Of a stretch of DNA of 64,000 nucleotides, positions 49,158-58,190 are shown piece by piece; within the stretch, counting starts at the first letter, position 1, and every line of letters begins with the position of its first letter. The notes below the pieces were generated by a model that was not told where the DNA came from, searched no databases, and saw only the letters and a list, made by a program, of their open reading frames with translations. The DNA is from an uncultured Clostridia bacterium (GTDB lineage Bacteria; Bacillota; Clostridia; Oscillospirales; Acutalibacteraceae), in the NCBI GenBank assembly GCA_945912145.1, contig CAMEBF010000001.1, forward strand, positions 310,001-374,000. The letters run 5' to 3'. The position numbers were made by a program, and so were the translations under genes.

Positions 49158-51446
49158 TTATTTGGCGAGAGTAGCGCCGTCATACTTGATTTTTTTGCCT
49201 TTTGTATCGCCGTGAAGCGTATAGGACTCCAATTTTCCATTTTGCCACACGATATCCACTTTGATATTACCCTTTGCGCGCAGACCTTTTACCGAGCCGG
49301 TCGGCCATGCTTCGGGAAGAGCAGGCAAGAGATAGATCACGTTGTCCGTGGACTGCATGAGCATTTCCGTGATGCCGCTGACCGCTCCGAAGTTGCCGTC
49401 AATCTGGAAAGGCGGATGTGCGTCAAAAAGATTCGGATAAGTGCCGCCGCCGTTCGTATAGTTAATAATGTATTTATTGTCAACTGGACGCAGCTGCATA
49501 TCCAGAAGCTTGAGAGCGTGGTTGCCGTCGCGCATTCTGGCCCAGAAGTTGATCTTCCAACCGAGACTCCATCCTGTACCGTTATCGCCGCGGTATTCAA
49601 GCGTCTTCCTGGCGGCTTCCATCAGCTCCGGCGTTTCTTCGTAAGTGAGAAGTCTTGCCGGGTGCAGCGCATAGAGATGAGAAATATGACGATGATGCGG
49701 CTCTGTCCATTCCTCTTCCTTATACCATTCGAGCAAATCACCCTTGGAACCGACGCGGAAAGGCAGCAACTTCGGCTGTTTTTCGTCGATCTCATCAAGA
49801 ATTTCATCGTGGATTCCGAGAATCGCAGCGGCTTTTTTACAGTTGATAAACAGCTCTTTAATGATCGACATCGACATTGTAGAGGTTTCAGAGACAGAGC
49901 ATTGCGTGTTACCGTATTTGAACGAGTTTTCCGGCGATGTGGACGGTGCAATGATCAGATAACCGTCCTGATCCGGCACCAGCATATCCAGATAAAATGC
50001 GGCGGCTTTTTTCATAATCGGATAAGCCGTATCACGCAGATAGTCCTGATCAAGCGTATATTCATAGTGCTCATAAAGATGATGGCAGAACCAGCCGGAC
50101 GCCATCGGCCAGAACGACCATTGGGAATCCCCCTGTACCGGCGTCGTCATACGCCAGATATCGACGTTGTGATGACAGGTGAAGCCGCGAGCATGATAAA
50201 GCTCTTGCGCTGTTTTTTCGCCGGTGTCACTGATGCCTTTTACGAAGTCAATCAGGGGCAGATGCATTTCCGGCATATCGGTCATCAGCGTCGGGAAATA
50301 GTTCATCTCGGTATTGATATTGACCGTATAGTTGGAACTCCATGGTGGCGTTGTGCTGTTGTTCCAGATGCCCTGTAGATTCATGGCCTGCGATCCTTCG
50401 CGAGAGGCAGCTATGGTAAGATAGCGTCCGAAATTGAACAGCAGTGTATAGAGTGCCGGATCGTTGTGCGTGCCGGTAAAATCGGCCAGACGCTTATCCG
50501 TCGGCATTTTTTCTTTATGAGACGAACCAAGATCAAGCGAAACACGGTTATAATACGACTTATAATCATCAATATGTGCCGCTTTGACATCTTCATAGGA
50601 CTTCGCGCAAACGGCGTCCATCATGGCAAGACAGGCGTTTTTATACTCTTTACCCTCAAGATGCGGATGCTTGTTGTAGCCGTTGAAGCTACTCTCACAG
50701 GTGAAGTAGAGTGTTGCAGTATCGGCGGATGTCACGGTGATGGAATCGGGATCATACGAGACGTTACCATCGGTTTTGACGCGGACAGCTCCACGGAATC
50801 CGATACCTTTTTTCGCGGGATCGGATTCGTACGGAACATATTGACTTTGCAGAAGCCCTTTGTTATTCGGTGAGTATGAAGGGCAACTGCCGTCAAGCAG
50901 CAATGTGTTACTGTTTGAATGCACAGTACAGCGAAGCGGGGACGTCATGCGGATCGTCAGATTGATCGCACGCTTCTGATCGGAAGCGAAATGCATCACA
51001 AAAGCATGATCCGGATAGGAGGCAAAGGCTTCTCTTGTGTACGTCACATCACTTTTTGTATATTTCACAAAATGGACAGCTGTCGAAAGATCCAGTCCGC
51101 GCATATAATTCTTGACGGTGCCTCTTGTGCACTCGATCGTAATATCACCGAAGGGCATATAGGCTTCGGAATTATAGCCCTCAAAGCTTTTTTCCAGAAT
51201 ATCCTGCGCCTCACGCAGCTTCCCATTCAGCGCGAGCTCGCGCGCTTCAAGAAAATGTTCATGCGAGCACATATCCTGATAGGTTTTCGGAAAACCTGTC
51301 CAAAGCTCATCATAATTCAGGGAAATTTTTTCTTTTTGAGGCACACCGAAAACCATCGCGCCGATTTTGCCGTTGCCGAGCGGAAGCGCGGAAGTCCACA
51401 TTTTTGCCGGTTTTTTGTAAAATAAAAGTTCGGAATCCATGCTCAT
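49158..51446 (-). CDS. Glycoside hydrolase family 95, probable 1,2-alpha-L-fucosidase
   Basis: 762 residues, the full GH95 length. A beta-sandwich N-terminal domain opens with AKMWTSALPLGNGKIGAMVFG (part: LPLGNGKIGAMVFG), and the (alpha/alpha)6 barrel has NINTEMNYFP (the two Asn that replace a catalytic base), STSPEN (catalytic acid Glu) and QIDGNFGA. HRHISHLYALHP and YRGDNGTGWSLGWK are further signatures. It inverts and frees fucose from Fuc-alpha-1,2-Gal ends of milk or mucin glycans; an L-galactosidase role is also known in the family. No signal peptide: cytoplasmic. GAGGAG at the end of the upstream regulator gene serves its ATG. Confidence 0.92.
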   Translation of the reverse strand: MSMDSELLFYKKPAKMWTSALPLGNGKIGAMVFGVPQKEKISLNYDELWTGFPKTYQDMCSHEHFLEARELALNGKLREAQDILEKSFEGYNSEAYMPFGDITIECTRGTVKNYMRGLDLSTAVHFVKYTKSDVTYTREAFASYPDHAFVMHFASDQKRAINLTIRMTSPLRCTVHSNSNTLLLDGSCPSYSPNNKGLLQSQYVPYESDPAKKGIGFRGAVRVKTDGNVSYDPDSITVTSADTATLYFTCESSFNGYNKHPHLEGKEYKNACLAMMDAVCAKSYEDVKAAHIDDYKSYYNRVSLDLGSSHKEKMPTDKRLADFTGTHNDPALYTLLFNFGRYLTIAASREGSQAMNLQGIWNNSTTPPWSSNYTVNINTEMNYFPTLMTDMPEMHLPLIDFVKGISDTGEKTAQELYHARGFTCHHNVDIWRMTTPVQGDSQWSFWPMASGWFCHHLYEHYEYTLDQDYLRDTAYPIMKKAAAFYLDMLVPDQDGYLIIAPSTSPENSFKYGNTQCSVSETSTMSMSIIKELFINCKKAAAILGIHDEILDEIDEKQPKLLPFRVGSKGDLLEWYKEEEWTEPHHRHISHLYALHPARLLTYEETPELMEAARKTLEYRGDNGTGWSLGWKINFWARMRDGNHALKLLDMQLRPVDNKYIINYTNGGGTYPNLFDAHPPFQIDGNFGAVSGITEMLMQSTDNVIYLLPALPEAWPTGSVKGLRAKGNIKVDIVWQNGKLESYTLHGDTKGKKIKYDGATLAK

Positions 51447-51449
51447 TTT

Positions 51450-52082
51450 TCATTTCTCCTCTTCTTGTTTGGATCTTGAACGGGATAAGCTTCTGAAACG
51501 GAACCAGAGAATCGTCAGAAGCTGTAAAACAGCGGCGGGAATAAAAATAAATGCCATATGCGGGGCAGGCAACGTCAGAAACAGACTTAACGCCGCAAAC
51601 CAGATGATACCGCTGACGGAGACGGCCTGCAGACGGACGCTCCACCAGATGCAGGCAAAGACCAGCAATACGATGCAGGAAATCGGAAGCGCGTAGATGT
51701 AGACGAGCCACGGCGCAAAGAAAGAAAAATGAAACAATTCCAACGCTACAAAGACGACCGACATCACAAGCCAGACAAGGCAGACTGACATCGACGTGAT
51801 GAATTTTCGGTTTCTTCGTTTGTGTGGCAGATCGGCTGCCGGTTCGGAAATTTTCGCGTTCTTTGTCTTTTCGCCGAGGAGATCGTTCATCGTAATACCG
51901 AAAATCTGCGTCATCTGATAGAGAACGTAAATATCGGGCAGGCTCTCTCCTCTCTCCCATTTGGAAACCGCCTTATCTGAATAATTGAGTTGCTCGGCGA
52001 GCCGGAGCTGTGTAATGCCGGAACGTTTCCGGTAGGCGGCAAGATTCGCTGCAATTGTGTTTTTCAGTTCCTGTTCTGTCAC
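51450..52082 (-). CDS. XRE-family regulator with membrane-embedded C-terminus
   Basis: 210 residues from GTG at 52082, chosen since GAGGG lies 7 bases upstream and the promoter leaves only about 24 leader bases; longer frames run through the promoter. The helix-turn-helix (about 14-67, SGITQLRLAEQLNYSDKAVSKWERG, part: AEQLNYSDKAVSKWERG) is of the Xre/HTH_3 type; four membrane helices follow (about 95-195), and the tail is basic. It lies 3 bases upstream of GH95, in the same unit, so it probably senses a surface or membrane signal and regulates that gene. The signal is unknown. Confidence 0.85.
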   Translation of the reverse strand: MTEQELKNTIAANLAAYRKRSGITQLRLAEQLNYSDKAVSKWERGESLPDIYVLYQMTQIFGITMNDLLGEKTKNAKISEPAADLPHKRRNRKFITSMSVCLVWLVMSVVFVALELFHFSFFAPWLVYIYALPISCIVLLVFACIWWSVRLQAVSVSGIIWFAALSLFLTLPAPHMAFIFIPAAVLQLLTILWFRFRSLSRSRSKQEEEK

Positions 52083-52112
52083 GCTGATACCCTCGAGTTT
52101 CAAGATATTCCT

Positions 52113-52141
52113 ATCATACCCTAAAATCGGAATAATTTCAA
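52113..52141 (-). promoter_or_regulatory. Promoter of XRE-GH95 unit
   Basis: TTGAAA (52141-52136), 17-bp spacer, TATGAT (52118-52113). Confidence 0.72.
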
Positions 52142-52324
52142 TATAAAACAGAAAAATACTGCAAAAATATCGCATTTAAGCCAAATCTACCCGTAGTAGA
52201 ATCCGGATTCTCTCGCTCTACCGAAGAATTGTGCACCAGTAGAGAATCATCAGTGACGATTAGGGTGACTTTTCCATACAGTCGGCGTATCATAAAAGGC
52301 AGAAATTAACAGGAGGAACCACCT

Positions 52325-53056
52325 ATGAATACGAAAGGTATCAATCAAACGGCAATCGATAAACCGAAAAAAGAAAGAATCCACAGAACCAAAATCCGGG
52401 ACAGACAGCTCCCCGATTATACAAGAGGCGAAGAGATTTTTAACATGACATCGCATATCGTCGGCGGTGGACTCGCCGTAATCATTCTGGCGTTGTGCAT
52501 GATCTTTTCTTTGATCCATCATAATATATGGGGACTTGTGAGCGGCATTGTTTACGGAATTTCCATGATATTGCTTTATACAATGTCCAGTATTTATCAC
52601 GGCCTGATTCCGCAGACGGCAAAAAAAGTTTTCCAGGTGCTCGACCACTGTACGGTCTATATTCTGATCGCCGGAACCTATACACCGATTCTTCTGACCG
52701 GTATGCGGAAAGCGTATCCCGTCGTCGCTTGGGTTCTTTTCGGCATTGTATGGGGTGTTTCCGCGCTGGCGATCACCCTGAACGCGATCGACCTGAGAAA
52801 ATACAGAGTCTTTTCCATGATCTGCTATCTGGCAATCGGTTGGTGCATTATTTTCGCATTTCTTCCGCTTATCAGAAGCTATAATATGGAATTTTTCGGC
52901 TGGATTCTCTCCGGCGGAATCGCTTATACCGTCGGTGCTGTTTTCTATTGCTCTGCAAGTAAGAGCAAACATCGTTATATCCACTCCGTCTTTCATCTTT
53001 TTGTATTACTCGGCAGCATTTTGCAGGCCGTCGGCATTATCAAATTTTGTATGTAA
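52325..53056 (+). CDS. Hemolysin III/PAQR family membrane protein
   Basis: 243 residues with seven membrane helices after a charged N-terminus. The family metal site is visible: the Ser-His of MSSIYHGL, Asp-His of LDHCTVYI, and HSVFHLFVLLG at the end. These proteins (TrhA/YqfA, Hly III) are often annotated as hemolysins, but the nearest relatives appear to affect membrane lipid homeostasis; lysis is not established. AGGAGG lies 8 bases before the ATG. A terminator follows. The upstream 150 bases hold short inverted repeats (GAATCCGGATTC at about 52199) but no riboswitch I can name. Confidence 0.87.
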   Translation: MNTKGINQTAIDKPKKERIHRTKIRDRQLPDYTRGEEIFNMTSHIVGGGLAVIILALCMIFSLIHHNIWGLVSGIVYGISMILLYTMSSIYHGLIPQTAKKVFQVLDHCTVYILIAGTYTPILLTGMRKAYPVVAWVLFGIVWGVSALAITLNAIDLRKYRVFSMICYLAIGWCIIFAFLPLIRSYNMEFFGWILSGGIAYTVGAVFYCSASKSKHRYIHSVFHLFVLLGSILQAVGIIKFCM

Positions 53057-53058
53057 AA

Positions 53059-53085
53059 TGAGGACTCACACGAGTCCTTTTTTTA
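53059..53085 (+). terminator. Terminator of hemolysin III gene
   Basis: AGGACT (53061-53066) and AGTCCT (53073-53078), then TTTTTT. Confidence 0.88.
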
Positions 53086-53095
53086 TAAATAGATA

Positions 53096-53124
53096 TTGAA
53101 AAGCGATACCATTTGTGGTAACAT
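53096..53124 (+). promoter_or_regulatory. Promoter of flavoprotein-cmk-ispH/rpsA unit
   Basis: TTGAAA (53096-53101), 17-bp spacer, TAACAT (53119-53124). Confidence 0.6.
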
Positions 53125-53153
53125 TAAGGGAGATTGACGACGGAGGATCCCCC

Positions 53154-54392
53154 ATGAAATACGATGTGCTTGTCATCGGCGCAGGAGCTGCCGGATGCAT
53201 GGCCGCCGGCACGGCAGCCGAAAACGGAAAAAAGGTTTTGCTACTTGAACGCAATGACCGCATCGGCAGAAAAGTGATGATTACCGGCAAAGGTCGCTGT
53301 AATGTGACCAACGCCTGCTCGCTTCTCAATGAACTGATTGAAAACGTTCCCGTGAACGGTCGTTTTCTCTACGGCGCATTCTCCCGCTTTATGCCGTTTG
53401 ACACCATGGATTTTTTTGAAGGCCTCGGTGTCCCGCTGAAAATCGAACGCGGCAACCGCGTTTTTCCCGAATCCGATAAAGCGGTCGATATTGTTGACGC
53501 TTTACAGCGGTATCTTACACAAAACGGAGTACGGCGTGAAAAAGCCAGGATTGTCCGTTTCCATACGGACGGCAAGCATATTCTCTCCGCCGAAGATGAA
53601 AACGGAAGAATTTATGAAGCAAATCGTTATATTCTGGCTACCGGCGGCAAATCCTATCCTTTGACCGGTTCGACCGGCGACGGATATGATCTTGCTTCGC
53701 AGTGCGGACACACGATCACAGAATTGAAACCGGCATTGGTACCTCTCGAGACATCGAACGACTGGACAGGTGAGCTTCAGGGGCTTACCTTAAAAAATGT
53801 TTCGATCACCGTTCGGGATAATGACAGCTATAAAGAGGTTTATTCTGATTTCGGAGAGATGCTTTTTACGCACTTCGGCGTCAGCGGTCCCGTGATTCTG
53901 AGTGCAAGCTCTCACATGAGCCATATGCGAGAGGGAAAATATACGATCGAAATCGACCTGAAGCCGGCACTTCGTGAAGAAAAGCTTGACGCGAGAATCC
54001 TTCGTGATTTTTCGCAGAACGCCAATAAATCCATCGCTAACGGGCTTTCCGCTCTTCTGCCACATCGTCTGATCCCCGTAATTGTCTCGCTGAGCGGAAT
54101 CCCGACAGATTTAAAGGTCAATCAGATTACAAAGGATATGCGGCGCGAGCTTGTCTATCTTCTCAAACATCTACCGGTGACAATATCCGGCTTCCGTCCG
54201 ATTGAAGAAGCGATCGTGACTTCCGGCGGCGTTTCCGTCAAGGAGATCAATCCGAAAACCATGCAGTCCACGCTTTGCGGCAATTTATATTTTGCCGGCG
54301 AAGTGATGGACGTTGACGCGTATACAGGCGGTTTCAATTTGCAGATCGCCTTTTCTACCGGCTATCTTGCCGGAAAATCAGTTTCTGAATGA
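53154..54392 (+). CDS. FAD/NAD(P)-dependent flavoprotein, HI0933/YhiN family
   Basis: 412 residues. The dinucleotide fold VLVIGAGAAGCMAA opens the protein (5-18), GRKVMITGKGRCNVTN (about 40-55) is the HI0933-family signature, and YTGGFNLQIAFSTGYLAG closes the FAD site at the C-terminus. The physiological reaction is unknown. ATG at 53154 has GGAGG 7 bases upstream. It is the usual first gene of the cmk-ispH block in Clostridia; 12 bases separate it from cmk. Confidence 0.9.
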   Translation: MKYDVLVIGAGAAGCMAAGTAAENGKKVLLLERNDRIGRKVMITGKGRCNVTNACSLLNELIENVPVNGRFLYGAFSRFMPFDTMDFFEGLGVPLKIERGNRVFPESDKAVDIVDALQRYLTQNGVRREKARIVRFHTDGKHILSAEDENGRIYEANRYILATGGKSYPLTGSTGDGYDLASQCGHTITELKPALVPLETSNDWTGELQGLTLKNVSITVRDNDSYKEVYSDFGEMLFTHFGVSGPVILSASSHMSHMREGKYTIEIDLKPALREEKLDARILRDFSQNANKSIANGLSALLPHRLIPVIVSLSGIPTDLKVNQITKDMRRELVYLLKHLPVTISGFRPIEEAIVTSGGVSVKEINPKTMQSTLCGNLYFAGEVMDVDAYTGGFNLQIAFSTGYLAGKSVSE

Positions 54393-54404
54393 GGTGTATA
54401 TCAT

Positions 54405-55067
54405 TTGATTAACGTAGCGATTGACGGCCCTGCCGGCGCAGGAAAAAGCAGCGTTGCCAAGGCTGCCGCAAAAAAATTAGGTTTTATTTACGTTGACACG
54501 GGAGCTTTATACCGTTCCATCGGCGTCAATGCGATGAAACACGCTGTGCCGACCGACGACCACACCGGTGTTATCGCGCTTTTACCGGAGACGCAGCTTG
54601 AGCTTCGCTATATTGATGGTTCCCAGCGTGTTATTCTGAACGGCGAAGATGTTTCCGAAGAAATCCGACTTCCCGAAGCATCCATGGCGGCCTCCAATGT
54701 TTCCGCGATGCCGGAAGTGCGCACATTTCTCTTGGATTTACAGCGCGATATGGCAAAGAAGAATAACGTCATCATGGACGGACGCGACATCGGCACGGTT
54801 ATTCTCCCAGACGCACAGTATAAATTCTTTCTGACAGCCTCTCCCGAAGTCCGCGCCGACAGACGCTATAAGGAGCTGAAAGAAAAAGGGATTGACGTTG
54901 ACTATCAGGAACTTCTTCAAGAGATCATTCAGCGTGATTATAATGATTCTCATCGTGCGACCGCGCCCTTAAAGCAGGCAGACGACGCCATATTGATTGA
55001 TTCCAGCAATATGACGATTGAAGAGAGCATCGACGCGATCGTCAGAAGAGTTCAGGTGGAAGCATGA
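54405..55067 (+). CDS. cmk: Cytidylate kinase
   Basis: 220 residues. P-loop DGPAGAGKSSVAKA (7-20), then VDTGALYRSIG (about 34-44), and the NMP-binding MDGRDIGTVI (about 125-134). It phosphorylates CMP and dCMP with ATP. The start is TTG at 54405 with GAGGTG about 8 bases upstream; no in-frame ATG would preserve the P-loop strand. Its stop overlaps the next start (ATGA). Confidence 0.94.
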   Translation: MINVAIDGPAGAGKSSVAKAAAKKLGFIYVDTGALYRSIGVNAMKHAVPTDDHTGVIALLPETQLELRYIDGSQRVILNGEDVSEEIRLPEASMAASNVSAMPEVRTFLLDLQRDMAKKNNVIMDGRDIGTVILPDAQYKFFLTASPEVRADRRYKELKEKGIDVDYQELLQEIIQRDYNDSHRATAPLKQADDAILIDSSNMTIEESIDAIVRRVQVEA

Positions 55068-57142
55068 AGATCATCGTAGCCGAATCTGCCGGTTTTTGTT
55101 TCGGCGTCAATCGTGCGGTCAACAAAGTCGAGGAGCTTCTCGCCGCCGACAAAAAGGTGGCAACGCTTGGACCGTTAATTCATAATCCGATATATATCAG
55201 AAGTCTTGAAGAACGAGGAGCTGTCATTGTAGATTCACCCTCTGATGTCCCGAACGGCTACGAACTCGTCATCCGAGCTCACGGCGTGACAAAAGAAACA
55301 ACTGAAGCGCTGAAGTCGCTGAATATCCCCTTTGATGACGCGACTTGTCCGTTCGTCAAGAAGATTCAGAATATCATTGCAAGAGAATCCGATGAAAAAA
55401 ATATTGTCCTGATCGCAGGCGATGCAAATCATCCGGAGGTAAAAGGTTTCCGCAGTTACTGCAAAGGAGCCTCTTATGTGTTCAAAAACGCGGAAGAGCT
55501 CAAGGAATTGCTTGATGAACACCCGGAATTCAGATACACTCCGGTCGTTTTTGTCGCACAAACGACATTCAGCGTTACAGAATTTGAAAAATGTTCAAAT
55601 TTAATAAAAAAATACTGTACAAACTGTAAAAAATTTGATACAATATGTGATGCAACATCAAAAAGACAAAAAGATGCTTGCAATTTATCACTCAAGTGTG
55701 ATATAATTATTATCATTGGTGGGAGAATGAGCTCCAACACACAAAAACTAAAAAGTGTGTGCGAAAAGAACGCACGGACTTATCTCATTGAGTCGGCTGA
55801 AGAATTAGCGGATATTGACTTCACCGGCTGCACCACTGTAGGCGTTACGGCAGGAGCCTCTACTCCTGTCTGCATTATAAAGGAGGTTATCAAAACAATG
55901 TCCGAAAGTATTAACAACCCGGTTGAATCTGCTGAAGCTGTTGGACAGGCTGTCGCTGATTCAGAAATGTCATTCGAGCAGGCACTCGAAGAGTCTCTAA
56001 AAAGTCTTAATTCCGACCAGAAGGTGGTAGGTACGGTTCTCCGCGTCACACCGACTGAGATTCAGGTTGATATAGGCAGAAAGCAAACAGGTATCATCCC
56101 CTTTGACGAGTTCAGTGCCGACCCCACCGTTGATCCCGCGAAAGCAGTTCAGGTCGGCGATCAGCTAAACCTTATCATCATGAAAACCAATGATGCCGAC
56201 GGCTTCATTACTCTGTCCAAAAAACGTTATGACGCGCAGGCGAACTGGGATACCGTCGCCGCCGCAAAAGACAACAACGAGACACTCGAAGGCAATGTCA
56301 CGGAAATCCTCAACAGAGGCGTTATCGTCATTTCCAACGGCGTCAGAGTCTTTATTCCCGCTTCTCAGGCTACTCTTTCCAAGAACGATAAGCTCGAAGA
56401 TCTTCTCGGCAAAAACGTTCAGTTCAAGATCATTGATGTTGACAACAGAAGACGTAGAGTCGTCGGTTCTATCAGCATCGTCCTCAAAGAAGCCCGTAAG
56501 GCTTCCCGCGACGCTTTCTGGGCTCAGGTTGAGATCGGCCAGAAATATAACGGCACCGTCGTTTCCCTTACTGATTTCGGCGCATTTGTTGAGATCGCTC
56601 CCGGCGTACAGGGGCTTTGCCACAAATCCGAGCTTTCCTGGAACAGAATCAAACATCCGTCCGAGGTTGTTGCCGTCGGCGATGTGATCGAAGTAGTCAT
56701 TAAGAATATCGATCCCGAGAACAAGAAGATTTCTCTCGGCTACAAGAAGATCGAAGACAGCCCGTGGGAGATTCTCAGAAGAGATTACCCCGTCGGCTCC
56801 GTAATCGACGTCCAGATCGTTTCTCTGACTACATTCGGTGCATTCGCACAGATCATTCCCCACATTCAGGGCTTGATTCATATTTCTCAGATTGCGAACC
56901 ACAGAGTTGAGAAGCCTCAGGATGAGCTGAACATCGGCGACACCGTAAAGGTTATCATTACCGGTATTGACTTCGAGAAGAAGCACGTCAGCCTTTCCAT
57001 CAGAGCATTGCTCGATCCTGAAGAGGCTCCCGCCGCTGTCGAGGAAGACGAAGTTCCCGAGGGAACGGCCGTTCCGATCGAAGAGCTCCTTGCAAAAGCT
57101 GAAGCAGAAGCGAAGGCTGCTGAGGAAGCGACGGAAGAATAA
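55064..57142 (+). CDS. ispH-rpsA: Fused 4-hydroxy-3-methylbut-2-enyl diphosphate reductase and ribosomal protein S1
   Basis: 692 residues, two proteins in one, as known from many Clostridia. Residues 1-275: IspH, with cluster cysteines C12 (AGFCFG), about C95 (ATCPF) and about C190 (CDATSKRQ), making IPP and DMAPP in the MEP pathway. Residues about 320-670: four S1 RNA-binding repeats (for example FGAFVEIAPGVQGL and FGAFAQIIPHIQGL). The two halves are joined at 276-320 by a loose linker. The linker contains an internal ATG with a perfect Shine-Dalgarno at 55880-55886, and a promoter-like element precedes it inside ispH, so S1 could also be made alone. An acidic Ala/Glu tail ends the protein. 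Confidence 0.95.
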   Translation: MKIIVAESAGFCFGVNRAVNKVEELLAADKKVATLGPLIHNPIYIRSLEERGAVIVDSPSDVPNGYELVIRAHGVTKETTEALKSLNIPFDDATCPFVKKIQNIIARESDEKNIVLIAGDANHPEVKGFRSYCKGASYVFKNAEELKELLDEHPEFRYTPVVFVAQTTFSVTEFEKCSNLIKKYCTNCKKFDTICDATSKRQKDACNLSLKCDIIIIIGGRMSSNTQKLKSVCEKNARTYLIESAEELADIDFTGCTTVGVTAGASTPVCIIKEVIKTMSESINNPVESAEAVGQAVADSEMSFEQALEESLKSLNSDQKVVGTVLRVTPTEIQVDIGRKQTGIIPFDEFSADPTVDPAKAVQVGDQLNLIIMKTNDADGFITLSKKRYDAQANWDTVAAAKDNNETLEGNVTEILNRGVIVISNGVRVFIPASQATLSKNDKLEDLLGKNVQFKIIDVDNRRRRVVGSISIVLKEARKASRDAFWAQVEIGQKYNGTVVSLTDFGAFVEIAPGVQGLCHKSELSWNRIKHPSEVVAVGDVIEVVIKNIDPENKKISLGYKKIEDSPWEILRRDYPVGSVIDVQIVSLTTFGAFAQIIPHIQGLIHISQIANHRVEKPQDELNIGDTVKVIITGIDFEKKHVSLSIRALLDPEEAPAAVEEDEVPEGTAVPIEELLAKAEAEAKAAEEATEE
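55678..55707 (+). promoter_or_regulatory. Promoter-like element inside ispH
   Basis: TTGCAA (55678-55683), 18-bp spacer, TATAAT (55702-55707), in a locally AT-rich part of the coding region, 190 bases ahead of the internal S1 start. Confidence 0.5.
55880..55900 (+). promoter_or_regulatory. Internal ribosome binding site and ATG for S1
   Basis: AAGGAGG is followed 11 bases later by the in-frame ATG at 55898 (residue 279 of the fusion). Use of this start gives a 414-residue stand-alone S1 protein. Confidence 0.65.
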
Positions 57143-57156
57143 TTCCCGAATAACAT

Positions 57157-57193
57157 ACAAGGCGTTTTCCTATTTGGAATCCGCCTTGTTTTA
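57157..57193 (+). terminator. Terminator of ispH-rpsA unit
   Basis: CAAGGCG (57158-57164) and CGCCTTG (57182-57188), with inner TTCC/GGAA pairs, then TTTTAT. Confidence 0.85.
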
Positions 57194-57198
57194 TGCCC

Positions 57199-57238
57199 CA
57201 AAAAACGCCCTGCGGAAGAATCGCAGAGCGTTATTTTT
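57199..57238. terminator. Second, bidirectional terminator
   Basis: AACGC-CTGCG / CGCAG-GCGTT stem with A run before and ATTTTT after. It protects the convergent gene as well. Confidence 0.82.
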
Positions 57239-57249
57239 GCTATGAAACT

Positions 57250-58101
57250 TTAGGGCACCATGCGGTAAGAGGTCAGGTTGACGCTCTTTCTGCGTTCGCC
57301 TCTGTCAAGAACATGAATGATCGGGCCGTCTTCATCGATCGTGATCGTCAGATCTTCGGCTTCAAACTGAGAACCGACATTTCTGGTAAAGGCTGTTTCA
57401 ATCAGACCGGTTTCAACGTCAAGTGTCAGAATCCGTTTCTGGTCGTTTTCTTCGTCACAGGAAAGATAGAGCTTGCCGTCATACAGCTCAGCCCCCTGAA
57501 TTCTGTCAATCGGTTCGGAAAGCGGAAGCGTTCCGCGCAGCGTCATATCGTCAAGATTGAAGATGTTCAACACCGTCGCATTGCTCCATTCCGCTGTGTA
57601 CAGGCAATTGCTCTCGACATCGACCGCGCACCACGGCACACCTTCGAGATGCAGTTCATGCGGCAGCTCGTAATAGGTGCCGGTGAATGAAAGTGTTTCG
57701 GCATCATACAGCGCGATGAAAGAATTAAGATAATCGGGGCCATCCTCAATTGCCGCATAAATATAGCCGTTATAGTAGCTCAGACCACCGATATGATTGC
57801 AGCCTCTTTCTTCGAGCTCGTCGGGAATGGCGTCCCAGTTTGCCATTTCGGTTTCACCGGTTGTAATAGGCGCCTTAGCAAGATATTTGTTTCCGCTGAA
57901 ATAGAAATATTCGCCGTCATTCGTGACGCCTTGTGAGGTGAGCTGTCTGTCAAGCAGTACATAGCGTATTTTGCCGCAGACTTCCGCTCCGTCAGGCGCC
58001 GGCAAATTCCGTTCGTCTGCGCTGACAACCATCAGGACGAGCGCCGCGATAAGTGCCGTTGCCTTTTTTGCGAGCGAAAACATAAGTTTACTAAAATCCA
58101 T
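57250..58101 (-). CDS. Secreted beta-propeller-like protein, unknown function
   Basis: 283 residues. N-terminal signal segment (about 5-28, MFSLAKKATALIAALVLMVV). The rest is built from repeated strands with paired aromatic and Gly/Asn turns (GLSYYNGYIYAAIEDG, GAELYDGKLYLSCDEE, CLYTAEWSNATVL), consistent with a propeller such as the YncE or SMP-30-like group, but no family signature is firm. The ATG at 58101 is chosen because AGGAGG lies 11 bases upstream; the frame runs further but without a ribosome site. No enzyme residues can be named. Expression unit: single gene. Confidence 0.7.
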   Translation of the reverse strand: MDFSKLMFSLAKKATALIAALVLMVVSADERNLPAPDGAEVCGKIRYVLLDRQLTSQGVTNDGEYFYFSGNKYLAKAPITTGETEMANWDAIPDELEERGCNHIGGLSYYNGYIYAAIEDGPDYLNSFIALYDAETLSFTGTYYELPHELHLEGVPWCAVDVESNCLYTAEWSNATVLNIFNLDDMTLRGTLPLSEPIDRIQGAELYDGKLYLSCDEENDQKRILTLDVETGLIETAFTRNVGSQFEAEDLTITIDEDGPIIHVLDRGERRKSVNLTSYRMVP

Positions 58102-58190
58102 GGAATCAGATTCCTCCTGAAATTTTGTAATTGCATTATATAACAATTGAATCCGAAATACAAAAATTTATTGTGTATTTCACAAAATAA

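Noticed and set aside
52176-52324. Riboswitch in the leader of the hemolysin III gene.
   Set aside because: Short inverted repeats are present, but no known aptamer landmarks (yybP-ykoY, NiCo, SAM) could be lined up.
53095-53153. Start of the flavoprotein at 53115.
   Set aside because: It overlaps the predicted promoter and start; ATG 53154 has GGAGG and gives the family N-terminus.
58146-58190. T-box leader ahead of tyrS.
   Set aside because: tyrS is on the minus strand and its upstream gap (59418-59433) is only 16 bases, too short for a T-box.
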